NCBI GenBank assembly: GCA_036245805.1
Contig: BTRK01000002.1
Span: 16,733,067 to 16,797,066, forward strand
DNA length: 64,000 nt
DNA from: Pristionchus mayeri
Taxonomy: Eukaryota > Nematoda > Chromadorea > Rhabditida > Neodiplogasteridae
Reading direction: 5' to 3'
The translations under genes were made by a program, and so were the position numbers. Of the stretch, positions 36,007-46,784 are shown one piece after another. The notes under the pieces are model-generated. The model was not told the DNA's origin, ran no database searches, and saw only the letters and a list, made by a program, of their open reading frames with translations. The first letter of the stretch is position 1; each line of letters opens with the position of its first letter.

Positions 36007-37369
36007 CGCACCGCCTCACATGTGAGGCGGTGCGCAAGGCATGTAGGCATGTTCATGGAAAAATCGCAAGGCATGTTCATGGAAAAATCGATTTGTAAGT
36101 CATGGTAGGTCACGACTAAGTACCGTACCCAATCGATAGTACAGTACCAGTAGATACCGTATACCACCGCCGTAACCCGCTATTATCGTGAACTAACTTT
36201 ATTTTCAAAAAATTAAAGTACCGTAACCAATCGACTCTACATTACTCCCCGATACCGTATACCACTACCGTAATCCACGATTATCGCAAACTAACTTTAT
36301 TTTTAAAAAGCCCCGGCACCGTGTCCATTCGATTATACAGTACTCAAGTAACTAACGTAATCCAGTTCCTTGGGTCAGATCCAGTTTCTTGGGTCAAACA
36401 TTTTTCTACAAAATTCAAACGTTTTTCTACAAATCCAAAATCGTTCCTAAAATGATTCTACAGTAATGATATATATGTTAGGATACTTTACAATAATTTA
36501 ATGATCGATGTTGGATTTTTAGAAAAATGTTTGACCCAAGGAACTGGATCTGACCCAAGGAACTGGGCTACGGTAGTTACTTGGGTACTGTAGAATCGAT
36601 TGGGCACGGTCCCAGGGCTTTAAAAAATAAAGTTAGTTCGCGATAATAGCGGGTTACGGTAATGGTATACGGTATCGGTATTACCCCGAAATGTAAATTT
36701 CATTTCGTAAATGCAAATTTTGGAAAAAAATATTTAGAAAAAAATTATAGAAATTCATTTTTTGGAAAGGCAAGAAATGGAAAATAAATTTCGGAATTTC
36801 CATTTTGGAAATGCACGTTTTGGAAATTTTTCCATGGCCGGTAGCACTGTAGCCGAGCGGAAAACTACCGTAACCTATGGAGCATTTTCGTCATTTATCA
36901 GCCAATTCGAAACAAAGTATTATTTTCCTTAATTATATTATTATTGTAATTAACAATACTAATAATTAAAGAAATAAAATATACAAAATAATGCAAAATC
37001 AATGTTTAAATTTAATTGTTATATTTCGCGGTTCTCTCGAGGCAGCGAAAAGTACCGTAACCAGTGGAAAAATTTCCAAAATGGGTCTTTCCAAAAATTT
37101 TTTTCCAGTTTATTTTTTCCACAATTGTTTTTCCAAAAAGTAAATTTCCAAATATTTTTTTCTAAATTTTGTTTTTACGAAAAATTCGTTTACAAAATGA
37201 AATTTCCAAAATAAATTTTACAATTCGGGGTAGTACCTACGGTATCTACTGGTACTGTACTATCGATTGGGTACGGTACTTAGTCGTGACCTGCCATGAC
37301 TTACAAATCGATTTTTCCATCAACCCCTATACATGCCTTGCGCACCGCCTCACATGTGAGGCGGTGCGC
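36007..37369. repeat. 1.36-kb compound palindrome ending in perfect 30-bp palindromes
   Basis: At each end (36007-36036 and 37340-37369) lies the same self-complementary 30-mer built on GCGCACCGCCTCACATGTGA. Inside, the arms are inverted copies: GGTACTTAGTCGTGACCT on the right matches the left arm, as do CTGGTACTGTACTATCGA and GACTTACAAATCGATTTTTC. Further inward, repeated CCTTGGGTCAGATCCAGT blocks and ACCGTAACC words form nested inverted repeats, and the centre (36660-37220) holds AAATTT and TTTTGG runs. No ORF or transposase is present. No clear target duplication was identified. Confidence 0.85.
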
Positions 37370-37373
37370 AGCA

Positions 37374-37590
37374 CCCCCCCCCCCCCCCCTCGCCGCCATT
37401 TCTGGACACCTATGGTCCCCCATATCCGTACAGAAAAAGTCATTAGTCCCCCATAATCTCATTGATCCACCATATCCGTACAGAAAAAAAGCCATTAGTC
37501 CCCCATAATCTCATTGGTCCCCCATATCCGTACAGAAAAAGTCATTGGGCCCCCATAATCTCAATGTTCCCCCATATCCGAACAGAGCCA
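37374..37590. repeat. Poly-C tract and minisatellite
   Basis: A run of C is followed by about four imperfect units of roughly 55 bases made of CCCCCATATCCGTACAGAAA and AAGTCATTAGTCCCCCATAA. It adjoins the compound palindrome and ends shortly before the truncated array member I. Confidence 0.75.
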
Positions 37591-37695
37591 TCAATTCATT
37601 AGTGTAAATTTGAACAAAGTGGATATATTAGAAAAAATTCAATTGAATCAAATCGGCATCGAGACAGCTGGCATGCATTTGTGAATAATCTTGAC

Positions 37696-37992
37696 CTCTA
37701 TTGCCTCCTCCATTGGCATGTCGATCATGTGCATCATTTCTCTCTTGAGAACAATCATCTTCTCGTCGGTTCCCGGATGCAAATCGGGATACTTCTCGCA
37801 TATAATATCTATGACTCTGTCGACCACTACAAATTGTCTTTTTTCCATACAAGAAAATACAAGAATATATTTGGACTCACTTTCCATAGATGTAGTGTAA
37901 GCAGTAAATGTCTTCATATACTCGACGGGATCCATGGGAAGTTCCGCAAAAGTAAGCGATAGAAAAGCAAATGCAACCAAAAGGCGCATCAT
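37696..37992 (-). pseudogene. Array member I, exons 1 and 2 only
   Basis: Exon 1 starts MMRLLVAFAFLSLTFAEL (clear signal peptide, after TTTTTAG) and exon 2 reads VIDIICEKYPDLHPGTDEK and LKREMMHMIDMP with a plausible GTCAAG donor. Exons 3-5 are not found. The space where they belong is occupied by the minisatellite and the 1.36-kb palindrome, and past that the next recognisable exons belong to member H. The copy is therefore a truncation, probably caused by the repeat or by unequal exchange. Confidence 0.7.
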
Positions 37993-38366
37993 GCCCTAAA
38001 AATTATAACTTTGATTGTTTCTTTCACTGTAGTTTCGATTTGCACCTAATTTTACCCTAATAACATGAAACAAATATCACATATGGTTGGCAACCAATAA
38101 CAAGCAAATTCGAAAAGAGATGCAAATCAACAACTTTATCAAAATATTGAATATTCGAGAGTAGAATAAATGCCTTGAATCGATCGAAAATATGATAAAC
38201 CAAGCCATTAAAGATATTTATAAAGAGTATGATTGTCAGTGAGGGGTTGACTAGGAACGTTAGTTAAATTTACTGTTCTATTCTGTATGGGGAGATTCGA
38301 CATAGTTGATCTGATTAGTGAGAATCTTTCAGAAAATATAATGAACAATGGTGTAGATGCTCGTAA

Positions 38367-39141
38367 TTAGAGGTCTTCGTTTGGCACAAAATCAGATCTG
38401 CTCGGAAGCATGGCGCCCGGGTCATCTTTGTGCCACTTGAAAATCAATGCCGTTTGAGTTTTCTCCTGAATTTAAATTTTTATCGCTTTCATCAATAGAT
38501 AGAGAATGGATAATACGAGTATCCTCACGTTTATTTCCTTGAACTTGTCCATGGTCAATCCGCTCTTCTCGAAAATTTCCTTCTTCTTCATCAGATATTT
38601 AACCACGGGTTTGTAGACCATTTGGATAAACATTTGCTCTTCCTCCTAAACAAACCTTTTATAGAATGTTAACACAATGCCAGCTAACATCGTTCAGCAA
38701 ATTCTTGTCTTCTTCGTCGAGATCAGCAATTTCCTTTTTCCCGATCTTTTTGAGCTTTTTAATAGCAGTGGGAAGCTGTTTGAACTTGGATGGAAATCCC
38801 GCGATCAACTGAAAGACCATTATCATTTCCTTTAACAAAGAATTGATACCTCCATTTGCTCGCTCCGAGGAATTTCGAAGAGGTAGACGACTTCTCTCTT
38901 CAGAACGATCATATCTTGGTCGTTCGCTGGACGCAATTCGGGATATTCTCTGCACAGATCCTCCACAACTCTATCTGTCACTGAAAAATATAGCCATTTG
39001 ATAAATGACCACTCCGCTTTGTTATTCACTCTCGTAAGGTGTTGAGTACTGGAACAACTTTGGGAGTTCATCCGGATCCATCAGAGTGAGAGATACTGAG
39101 AGCGATACGAGAAGGGCGAATGGAAAAAAGAGACGAATCAT
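38367..39141 (-). CDS. Array member J: secreted protein, tail NEDL
   Basis: Exons about 39141-39027, 38982-38850, 38809-38690, 38646-38528 and 38468-38367. The leader MIRLFFPFALLVSLSVSLTL follows TTTCAG by three bases. Exon 2 has VEDLCREYPELRPAND and LKREVVYLFEIP, exon 3 IAGFPSKFKQLPTAIKKL, exon 4 FEKSGLTMDKFKE, exon 5 FKWHKDDPGAML ending FVPNEDL. The tail has ED in place of xE, as in members K and L, so J, K and L form a subgroup. Frames are open throughout. Confidence 0.75.
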
Positions 39142-39347
39142 CGTCTGAAATCACTCATTCGATTCGAAATATGCACGCATAGTTCAATTATTAACGCACA
39201 TAAAGAGGTATGATTGACTGCGAATTAAACAGTTCAGCTATTCACGAAAATGCATCGACAAAAATATTTATCGAACGATCAAAGAGAACATGCGAATTAG
39301 AAAGTACAATACCCAATAAATCAGTGAGCATTTCGAACATTACTATA

Positions 39348-39729
39348 ACACGCCTCTCACGAGAGATTCAGGGCAACCCTGGTACAATCGAAAAAGTCGA
39401 TTTTGAGGTTTTGGCAAACTGCTCAGACCCATTCGGTTGGCCAACTTCAAAATTAGCTCGAATAGTCAAAATAGGTCATAATTGATGTATACAGGCCAAA
39501 TTTCAGCCAGCTCGAAGAAATTTGAAGTCATTTTCAGAACCTCGAAAGACAAAGTTTCAAGTCTGTGCAGCAAGCTGCTGCAGCTGCCGATCGAGATAGG
39601 CTGCAGATCGACCCGGAATCGAATTCAGAGCCATAGATTACCCCAGGAACTGCCAAAACCTCAAAATCTACTTTTTCGATTGTACCACGATAAGGGCGTT
39701 TTGTCCTGATTCTCTCGTGAGAGGCGTGA
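39348..39729. mobile_element. TA-flanked palindromic MITE, copy 2
   Basis: The ends carry CACGCCTCTCACGAGAGA in inverted orientation, flanked by TA (39346-39347 and 39730-39731). Internal arms with AATCGAAAAAGTCGATTTTG pair. At 382 bp it is much shorter than the copy at 1391-2448. It lies between members J and K. Confidence 0.85.
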
Positions 39730-39825
39730 TAAATATGTGTCTTGACTTCAAAAGAGCACAAGATATTGTTCTTAAAAAGATGAATCTCAGAAATTACCCA
39801 AGTAAAGGATTCGGATTTGCTCAAT

Positions 39826-40739
39826 CTAAAAGTCTTCCCTAAATCTGCTGTGCAGAAGATCGTCATCTTTATCCCACAAATCCATATACTTTGCGTCGAT
39901 TTCCTCCTGGAAACCAAAGTTAGTAAATTTACAAGCTTGGACAGTTTACTTCATTTAAATTAATCATTGAATTTCGGATTTGAAAAAAAAAATTTGAATG
40001 AGTACGTACAAGTTCTTTTCTGATCTCTTCCTTGCTCAGTCCACTCTTCTCGTAATTTTCCTTCTTCTCACGCAGAAATTTAGCGACGGGAGTCCAGATA
40101 AATTCCAGAAAAATCAATGAGTCCTCCTAAATTGAATAATTTCAAGTTCAGATCCAATTTGAAAACATACGTTTAGTTTTGAAGGTTGCTTATCCGGATA
40201 AAATTCTCTATGAAGCTGATGAAGACGACTGCCGATCTCCTTCATTCTCTTGATCGCCTTGGGAAGATGCTTGAACTTAGACGAGAAACCAGCAAGAAAC
40301 TGCAATTTCACTTTCCATCTATCTGCGGTTAACTCTTTAACGATAAGAAGAATATCAATTACTTATCTCAACGCCAAGAAAGAGTTATTTAAAATGCACT
40401 GTAAAAGGAAAATATGCGTTAAAGATTAGAAACCTCAGCCTTGAGTTCCTCGGGACTCTCAAAGAAGTAGACTATTTCCCTCTTCAGAGTAATCAAGTCT
40501 TCTTCGGTTCCAGGATGAAAGTTAGCGAACCTCCCGCATAATTCGTCCACTATCTTATCAGTCACTGGAAAAAAACGACAACTATTTCGAATGACAGCAA
40601 CGCTTCGTGACTCACACTCATAATAAGTTGAATATTCCATATACTCCTCCAATTGCTCATAAATCTCATCCTTCTCATCATTCTCCTCTGCTAAGAGAGG
40701 GCTCGATAAGAGAGCAATCGTGAGCAATATTCTGATCAT
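39826..40739 (-). CDS. Array member K: secreted protein, tail REDF
   Basis: Exons about 40739-40616, 40567-40435, 40300-40171, 40126-40010 and 39908-39826. The leader MIRILLTIALLSSPLLAEEN follows TTTCAG by six bases. Exon 2 has VDELCGRFANFHPGTEEDL and LKREIVYFFESPEELKAE, exon 3 AGFSSKFKHLPKAIKRM, exon 4 KSGLSKEEIRKEL, exon 5 LWDKDDDLL ending SRFREDF. It is a recent duplicate partner of member L, which ends REDL; here the final Leu has become Phe. Frames are open, so it is presumably still coding. Confidence 0.75.
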
Positions 40740-41048
40740 CAAACTCTGAAACTGCTGATATCTTGGTTTGGCGTCTATGATGGATAGTCACATAAAATTG
40801 TCGAAAACGAAACACAAGTATGAATAACTGTAGAATCAACAGTTTCAATCTTATTCGGCACATAATCGAAAGAAATATGTTTATCAAATGCATATCCTAG
40901 AACATTCTCAGTAAAAACAGCAACAACAGGGAGCTACAACTTATTTTCTCTAACAATACTCAGATGACTTGACTTTTGCTTTAAAATGTTATAAGCAAAA
41001 GCATGCATTTAAGAATTCACAAAAATAAAGGAATCGGATTTGCTCAAT

Positions 41049-42289
41049 CTACAGATCTTCCCTAAATCTGCTGGGTAGAAGGTCGTCGTCTTTGTGCCAC
41101 ATTTCCATATACTTTACGTCGAGTTCCTCCTGAAAATCGATGTTTTTAAAGTTACTAGCATAAATTATTTGCTTTATTTAACGTGAATACTTAAACTTCG
41201 AAGTTAAAAAAAATGCTAATTTTTAATATGACAACATACAAGTTCTTTACTAATTTCCTCTTTGTTCATTCCACTCTTCTCGTAGCATTCCTTCTTCTTC
41301 CGCAGATATTTAGTAACGGGAGCCCAGATATATTCCAGGTAAATTTCTGCGTTCTCCTACATTGAATAATTTAAAACTCAATCGTTCATATTTGAAAGCA
41401 TACGTTTAATTTGGAAGGTTCCTTATCTGGGAAGAATTCATAATAAAGCTTGCGAAAGTAACTGCCTATCTCCTTGATTCTCTTGATTGCCTTGGGAAGA
41501 TGCTTGAACTTGGAAGAGAAACCAGCAAGAATCTGCAATTTCGTATTCTCTTCTATCTGAAATCATCCATATTTTACTATGAGAAGAAGATCTATTTCTC
41601 ATCTTTAGCATGGGCCAAAAAAGAGATAGAAAATACATTTTTTATCACGCCGTCTCATCAGATAATTGATATAAAATCGCCTTTCTCGGAAATGAAGGGA
41701 AAATCGTGAAATGAGTTTTAACCGATTTTGGTCATCCTGAGGCAGTCTTATTGTATAGACTTCATTGTGGACCTTCGTACACCAGGTCGCATTTCAGCGC
41801 CTTTCACTTAAACATTTTTTTTCGATTCGTCCTTGGGAGCGCCAGAATGAAGTCTGCACAATACTACTTTAGGGTCTCTCAGACATACCTCCGAATGACC
41901 AAAACCGAGTAGATCTTATTTCAAAATTTTCCCTCCAATCCCGAGAATGGCGCTCGGTTCTCTCGTGAGGGGCGGATATGCGCAAACGAACCTCAGCCTC
42001 GAGTTACTCAGGATCCTCGAAGAAGTAGACGACTTCTCTCTTCAGAGTGATCAAATCTTCCTCGGTCCCAGGATGAAAGTCAGTAAATCTCCCACAGAGT
42101 TCGTCAACTATCTTGTCAGTCACTGAAAAAAGGACAATCGAATAACAGCAGCGCTCGTGACTCACACTCGTAATAAGTTAAATATTCCATGTACTCCTCC
42201 AGCTTCTCATAAACATCATTCTTCTCATCATCCTCCTCTGCTACGAGAGGACGCGATATGAGAGCGATTGAGAGCAATATGCGGATCAT
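41049..42289 (-). pseudogene. Array member L, nonsense codon in exon 2, tail REDL
   Basis: Exons about 42289-42167 (MIRILLSIALISRPLVAEED), 42123-41986, 41534-41402, 41357-41240 and 41132-41049. Exon 2 (VDELCGRFTDFHPGTEEDL) reaches FFEDPE and then TAA where K has GAA, followed in frame by LEAEV. Exons 3-5 (AGFSSKFKHLPKAIKRIK, KSGMNKEEISKEL, MWHKDDDLLPSRFREDL) are otherwise open. The next intron holds a palindromic MITE that ends within about ten bases of the exon-2 donor. One substitution separates it from an intact copy, so the loss is recent. Confidence 0.7.
41645..41976. mobile_element. TA-flanked palindromic MITE, copy 3
   Basis: The ends TCACGCCGTCTCATCAGA and its degraded partner (right end read inward TCCGCCCCTCACGAGAGA) are bounded by TA. 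Internal words such as TTTTAACCGATTTTGGTCAT are shared with the 1391-2448 copy. It is 332 bp long and lies in intron 2 of member L. Confidence 0.75.
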
Positions 42290-42542
42290 TCCCTGAAATG
42301 TATGATATCTTGGTCGGACGTCGTGAAAGTTATGATGAAAGTTACGACACGTAAAATTGTGGAAAACGATTAAATCAAAAAAAGATATGAATCACTGTGA
42401 AATCAACAGTTTCAATATTGTTCAGCATAAAATAAAAAGAATTGTGTTTATCAAATGCATATCCTAGAACATTCTCAGTAAAAACAACAACAAAAAGTTA
42501 CAACTGTTCTCTCACAACACATTACTACAATCAACATCAGGT

Positions 42543-43770
42543 TTACAGTTCGTATTTCTCTCTGACTCGTTCTCTCGACGCCTCAATCAGCGCCTCCTCG
42601 GGATCGTCTTTGTGCCATTCGTCGATGAATTTCAGAGTTTCCTTTCCCTTAAAAATTTCCAAACTTATACTGTGTAAATGTTTCAGATGACCATCTAACT
42701 GTCAAGAATGATCTCACCAGGTCTTTCTGTATCTCTTCCTTCGTCATTCCACTGTCCAGATAATAGTCCTTTCTCATCTCGAGATGCTCTACGGTAAGAG
42801 GGAACATCGTTTTGAAGAGCGCATATTGATCCAGCTGAAGTTGTGAGGTGAACATACTGTTAGGTGAACATTTTTTGAAATTATTTGAATTTACGCGCGT
42901 CCATGATCACAGCACGAGAGAGTATACTAAAACAAGAGAGCGGGTGTGGTAAGGCACGCGAGCAATTTCAAATAATTTCAAGAGTGTTGTGTAACTTTAA
43001 AACTTCTTCAGTCTTTTTTCTCATGATTCTAATAACTAATAATTCTTGAAATATTGATTGGTTCACATGATTATTCATAAAAAAATATGTAAACCTACAT
43101 TGTGGTCTTTGAACTCCTTCTCCGCCGAATTGAGGGGCTTCAACGCTCTGCCGATCTTCATCAACTTTTGCAGTGCGGAAGAAACAAGTGTGTACTTGGA
43201 GGGAAATCCAGCAAAGATCTGAAGAATATTGAAATATTTTGAATTCAGCTATGATAAGCGGTGCAGTGCTTACTAGTGATGGTCATGCGATGTGAGGTAG
43301 CGATTCAGCTATGCCTCTCCCTCCTCTGATTTCTCAACTCGAGGAGGGAGAGGCGTAGCAAAATCGCTACATCGCATTGAATGACCATCCCTCGCACTCA
43401 CCTCGGCCTTCTCCTTTTCGGGTAGTTCGTAGACATAGACGATCTCCCTCTTGAGCAGGATCATGTTCTCCTCACTTCCAGGGTGCAACTCAGGGTATTC
43501 CTCGCACAACTCGTCCACAATGTAGTCGATCACTGCAACAGACAAGTAGAATGCACATCGCTTTAGGGTCTCCAAAAATATTTTAGTAATATAGTGTTGA
43601 ACATGGGCCGAACCAATGAATATTTTTTCAAGTTTGTTTCACTAACCGCCGTGGATGTGCGAGTACTCAGTCCACATCTCCATCACTTCATCTATCTTGT
43701 GGAATTCCATGGGTCGATTGATGGCTAAAGAGAAGGAGAAGAGGAGAAAGAGAGGCCAGAGACCACGCAT
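42543..43770 (-). CDS. Array member M: secreted protein, tail KYEL
   Basis: A model copy. Exons about 43770-43649, 43533-43402, 43219-43100, 42834-42719 and 42646-42543. The leader MRGLWPLFLLFSFSLAINRP follows CTTCAG by three bases. Exon 2 has VDELCEEYPELHPGSEEN and LLKREIVYVYELPEKEKAEV, exon 3 AGFPSKYTLVSSALQKLM, exon 4 LDQYALFKTMFPL and DSGMTKEEIQKDLV, exon 5 IDEWHKDDPEEAL ending SRERVREKYEL. All frames are open. With N, O, P and R it forms the NRP-EF subgroup (exon 1 contains NRP-x-EF). Intron 2 contains a small hairpin. Confidence 0.8.
43278..43389. repeat. 112-bp hairpin in intron 2 of member M
   Basis: GATGGTCAT begins the left arm and its complement ATGACCATC ends the right arm. GCGATGTGAGGTAGCGATT and AGGAGGGAGAGGCGTAGC pair with the opposite arm. 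A non-coding MITE-like hairpin. Confidence 0.8.
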
Positions 43771-43790
43771 CGCCTGAAGATGATTTAGTC

Positions 43791-43878
43791 GACACTAGGT
43801 TGGATGGTAACTATGACATCATGTAGCCATTGATATATCAAAGGTGGCATGACGTCATAGTTCTCATCCGACCTAGTG
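43791..43878. repeat. 88-bp hairpin upstream of member M
   Basis: CACTAGGTTGGATGGTAACT at the left pairs with the right arm ending CATCCGACCTAGTG, with a short centre around TTGATATATCAA. One arm recurs at 53069-53100 in member R. Confidence 0.8.
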
Positions 43879-44058
43879 CCGCTGCAGTCGAATGAATTAA
43901 CGCAAAAGATAGGCAAACAATCATTATGACAGATAATTATTGGTTTGTTAACCAAGGATATTGAAGATATAAAAGCACACATTGTAGAGACCATTTATAC
44001 CAGTATGTAATCACAATAATCCAAGGCAACAACAATAACAATGATGAGTCACTGCTGT

Positions 44059-45049
44059 TCACAGTCCGTATTTCGCTCGGGTGCGAACTTTGGACTCCTC
44101 GATGAGTTTCTTATTCGGATCGTCCTTGTGCCATTTGTCGATGTATTCGAGTGCCGTTCTGCCCTGACAATACTTCTATTACTAGAAATGGTAAAAGAGG
44201 CTTTCAAAAAGGCTTTCATAGGATATTCCAAAATCAATGGGATTCCTCGTTAGACGATCTAGCGAATACGTAATTCAATAATTTAGAAAATGCAAGGAAC
44301 AATAGACTGACAATGTCCTTCTGGATCTGCGCCCTGGTCATTCCACTCCTCTTGTAGAAGGCCTTCCTCTCGTCCAGATGCTTGAGACATAGAGGGAAGC
44401 ACAGCTTGAACATCGCGTACTGATCCAGCTGAAATCGAGTTTCGTAAGCATGCTCAAGATCCGGAATATGTTCCGTTAATAATGATCCACTGGATGTTTC
44501 AAATGAATAATTCGTGTATTTTACATTAGCTCTTCTGTGCTGCTGCTCCGCATCGTTAAGTGGTTTGAGTGCTCTGCCGATGGGCATCAATTTCTTCAGA
44601 GCGATTGAGAGATACTTGAACTCGCATGGAGCTCCAGCGAAGATCTGAAAATAAATATCAATGCTGCAGTTGTTAAATTTATCTTAGCCGTTGGTCCACT
44701 ACATGTTCTCTCATTTGCAAAAAAAGTTGATTCCCAAATTTTCTGCCTTCTCACCTTGGCCTTCTCATCGTTGGGAAGAGTGTAGAAGTAGGTGATCTCT
44801 CTCTTCATCAGAATCATTTTCTCATCGTCTCCCGGGTGCAACTCGGGGTAATCCATGCACAAGCCATTCACGATACTGTCGAGTACTGAAATTGATTGCG
44901 TCCTTACAGTAACAGCTACATGGTTCAGCATAGATTAATCACTCACTCGCATGGATCTCTGAATACTCCAAGATCATGAGCGTCGAATCATCGATTCGAT
45001 CGAATTCTTTCGGACGATTGAGGGGAGAGACCGTAGATCCGCGATTCAT
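44059..45049 (-). CDS. Array member N: leader lost, tail KYGL
   Basis: Exons about 45049-44946, 44886-44755, 44646-44527, 44429-44312 and 44164-44059. The ATG follows TTGCAG by three bases, but the N-terminus MNRGSTVSPLNRPKEF lacks the hydrophobic core seen in M (MRGLWPLFLLFSFSLAINRP); the core appears to have been deleted or replaced. Exon 2 has VNGLCMDYPELHPGDDEK and LMKREITYFYTLPNDEKAKV (near identical to O), exon 3 AGAPCEFKYLSIALKKLM, exon 4 RSGMTRAQIQKDIV, exon 5 IDKWHKDDPNKKL ending TRAKYGL. The tail has Gly for Glu. Loss of both leader and tail suggests a cytosolic or decaying product. Confidence 0.65.
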
Positions 45050-45586
45050 TTCCTGCAATTGACTCATATTACTGTATGAAACAGTACTGAATCATCAAAG
45101 GGAAAACGAAGAGGGGACATCACAAGAACGATGAAAGATATGAGATTATTGAGAAAGAGTAGGAGATAGACTGAAGTTCATTTACGCTCCATCTACTTTT
45201 ATGCGCTTCTGAGACTGGAAGGTTCCGATCTTTGGCATATTCCGCCCATTCCTAGCCGTAAACAGAGAGATGAGTGATGCCAGAGGGACGAATACAAGCA
45301 CGCACCCTATGCCTGCTAGAGGGAAATATATCGATCGATATAAATATATTTGATGGTTTGCAACCAATATCAAACATGAAGGAAGGTTGAAGAATCGACA
45401 AGGTAGTTATTATATGGCATATTTATCGAAGAGAGGTATGTACTATCACAGACGATGGTGTAGAAGTCGTACAAAATAAAGCGATTAATTGACTAGTGAT
45501 AGGAAATATGAGATTCGCTATTATCATAACTTGAAGACAATATTTTGATGAGCTAGAATGTTTCGAACTGGTAAGCAGTTCGTTCC

Positions 45587-46618
45587 TCAAAGTTCGTAAT
45601 GCTTTCTGATGCGGTCTCGGGATGCCTCGATAATCTCCTTCTCCGGATCGTCCTTGTGCCACTCGTCAATCAGCTTCAGTGAGTTTTTACCCTAAATAAT
45701 CATTCCTATCACGTCGCTTTTCACTTACGATCCCTCAAAATGAACACACCAGGTCTCTCTTGATCTCTTGCTTCGTCATTCCATTCTTCTCGTAGAGATC
45801 TCTCTTCTTCTCGAGGTGACTGAGTAGTAGGGGATAGCACGTCTTGAAGAGCGCGTATTGATCGGCCTGAATTTGATTTATTGCATTGTTCGTACTGAAA
45901 CCATGATCACCAGTTTCTCGGATACAATAATATTCCTTACATTGTCCTTCTTTAGTCTCCCTTCGTCTTCACTCAAAGGTTTCATCTCCTTGCCGATCTT
46001 CACCACTTTCTTCATCGCCTCGGAGAGATACTTGTACTCGGAGGGATATCCCGCGATTATCTGCAATGATCGCGGTATTATTTAGCCCACTGATATTTTC
46101 ACAAATTATTGAATGATTGATGCAACTCTTGTGGCCCACGCACTAGCTGAGCTGAAGATTTGTAAAATATGATACCTTGGCCTTCTCATCGTTAGGCAGA
46201 GTGTAGAAGTAGGTGATCTCCCTCTTCATCAGAATCATCTTTTCATCGTCTCCCGGATGCAACTCGGGATATTCCTTGCACAGATCATTCGCGATGCTGT
46301 CGATCACTGCATAGAATACTTTTCACTCTAGAAAGGAATATATAAAAAAGGGAAATATTTATAAAATTATATATTCAATTGTCACCATAATGTCTTACTA
46401 TCCACCAAGATTGAAAGATTATAGTGTTTTTTCTGCCATAATAATCCTTTTTAGGGCTATAGAAGGAGAAGATTCAATAAGAAGATGCGGTCACCCTCGT
46501 GTATGTTGGAATAATCAGTCATCATCGTCATCGCTTCTCCCAATCTACTGAATTCGAGTGGACGATTGGCAGCGAGAGCAGAAGAGAAAAGGAAGAGGAG
46601 AGGCCAGAGAAACAGCAT
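45587..46618 (-). CDS. Array member O: secreted protein, tail HYEL
   Basis: Exons about 46618-46497, 46308-46174, 46061-45940, 45868-45753 and 45691-45587. The leader MLFLWPLLFLFSSALAANRP begins right at TCTCAG. Exon 2 has ANDLCKEYPELHPGDDEK, exon 3 AGYPSEYKYLSEAMKKVVK, exon 4 KNGMTKQEIKRDLV, exon 5 IDEWHKDDPEKEI ending RDRIRKHYEL. Frames are open. The RTE-like LINE begins about 170 bases upstream of its start, so promoter sequences may be displaced. Confidence 0.8.
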
Positions 46619-46784
46619 CTGAGAGATTTGAAGAGTAGAATAATCTGCATAGTATTATATGAATATCAGAGCAAATATAGTTGATGGTTGTAAAACCAAT
46701 CAGCCGGCAACAAATATCACAAGTATGGAATGTAATGTCTTTATCGAAATACTAAATTCTGAGATGTATTTCGATAAAGTTCTG

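Noticed and set aside
35856..36167. Minus-strand ORF with repeated DFSMNMP
   Set aside because: It covers the repeat-rich left end of the compound palindrome; the peptide repeat comes from a duplicated DNA block.
37414..37590. CRISPR-like spaced repeats
   Set aside because: Units are adjacent and imperfect with no unique spacers, and the genome is eukaryotic.
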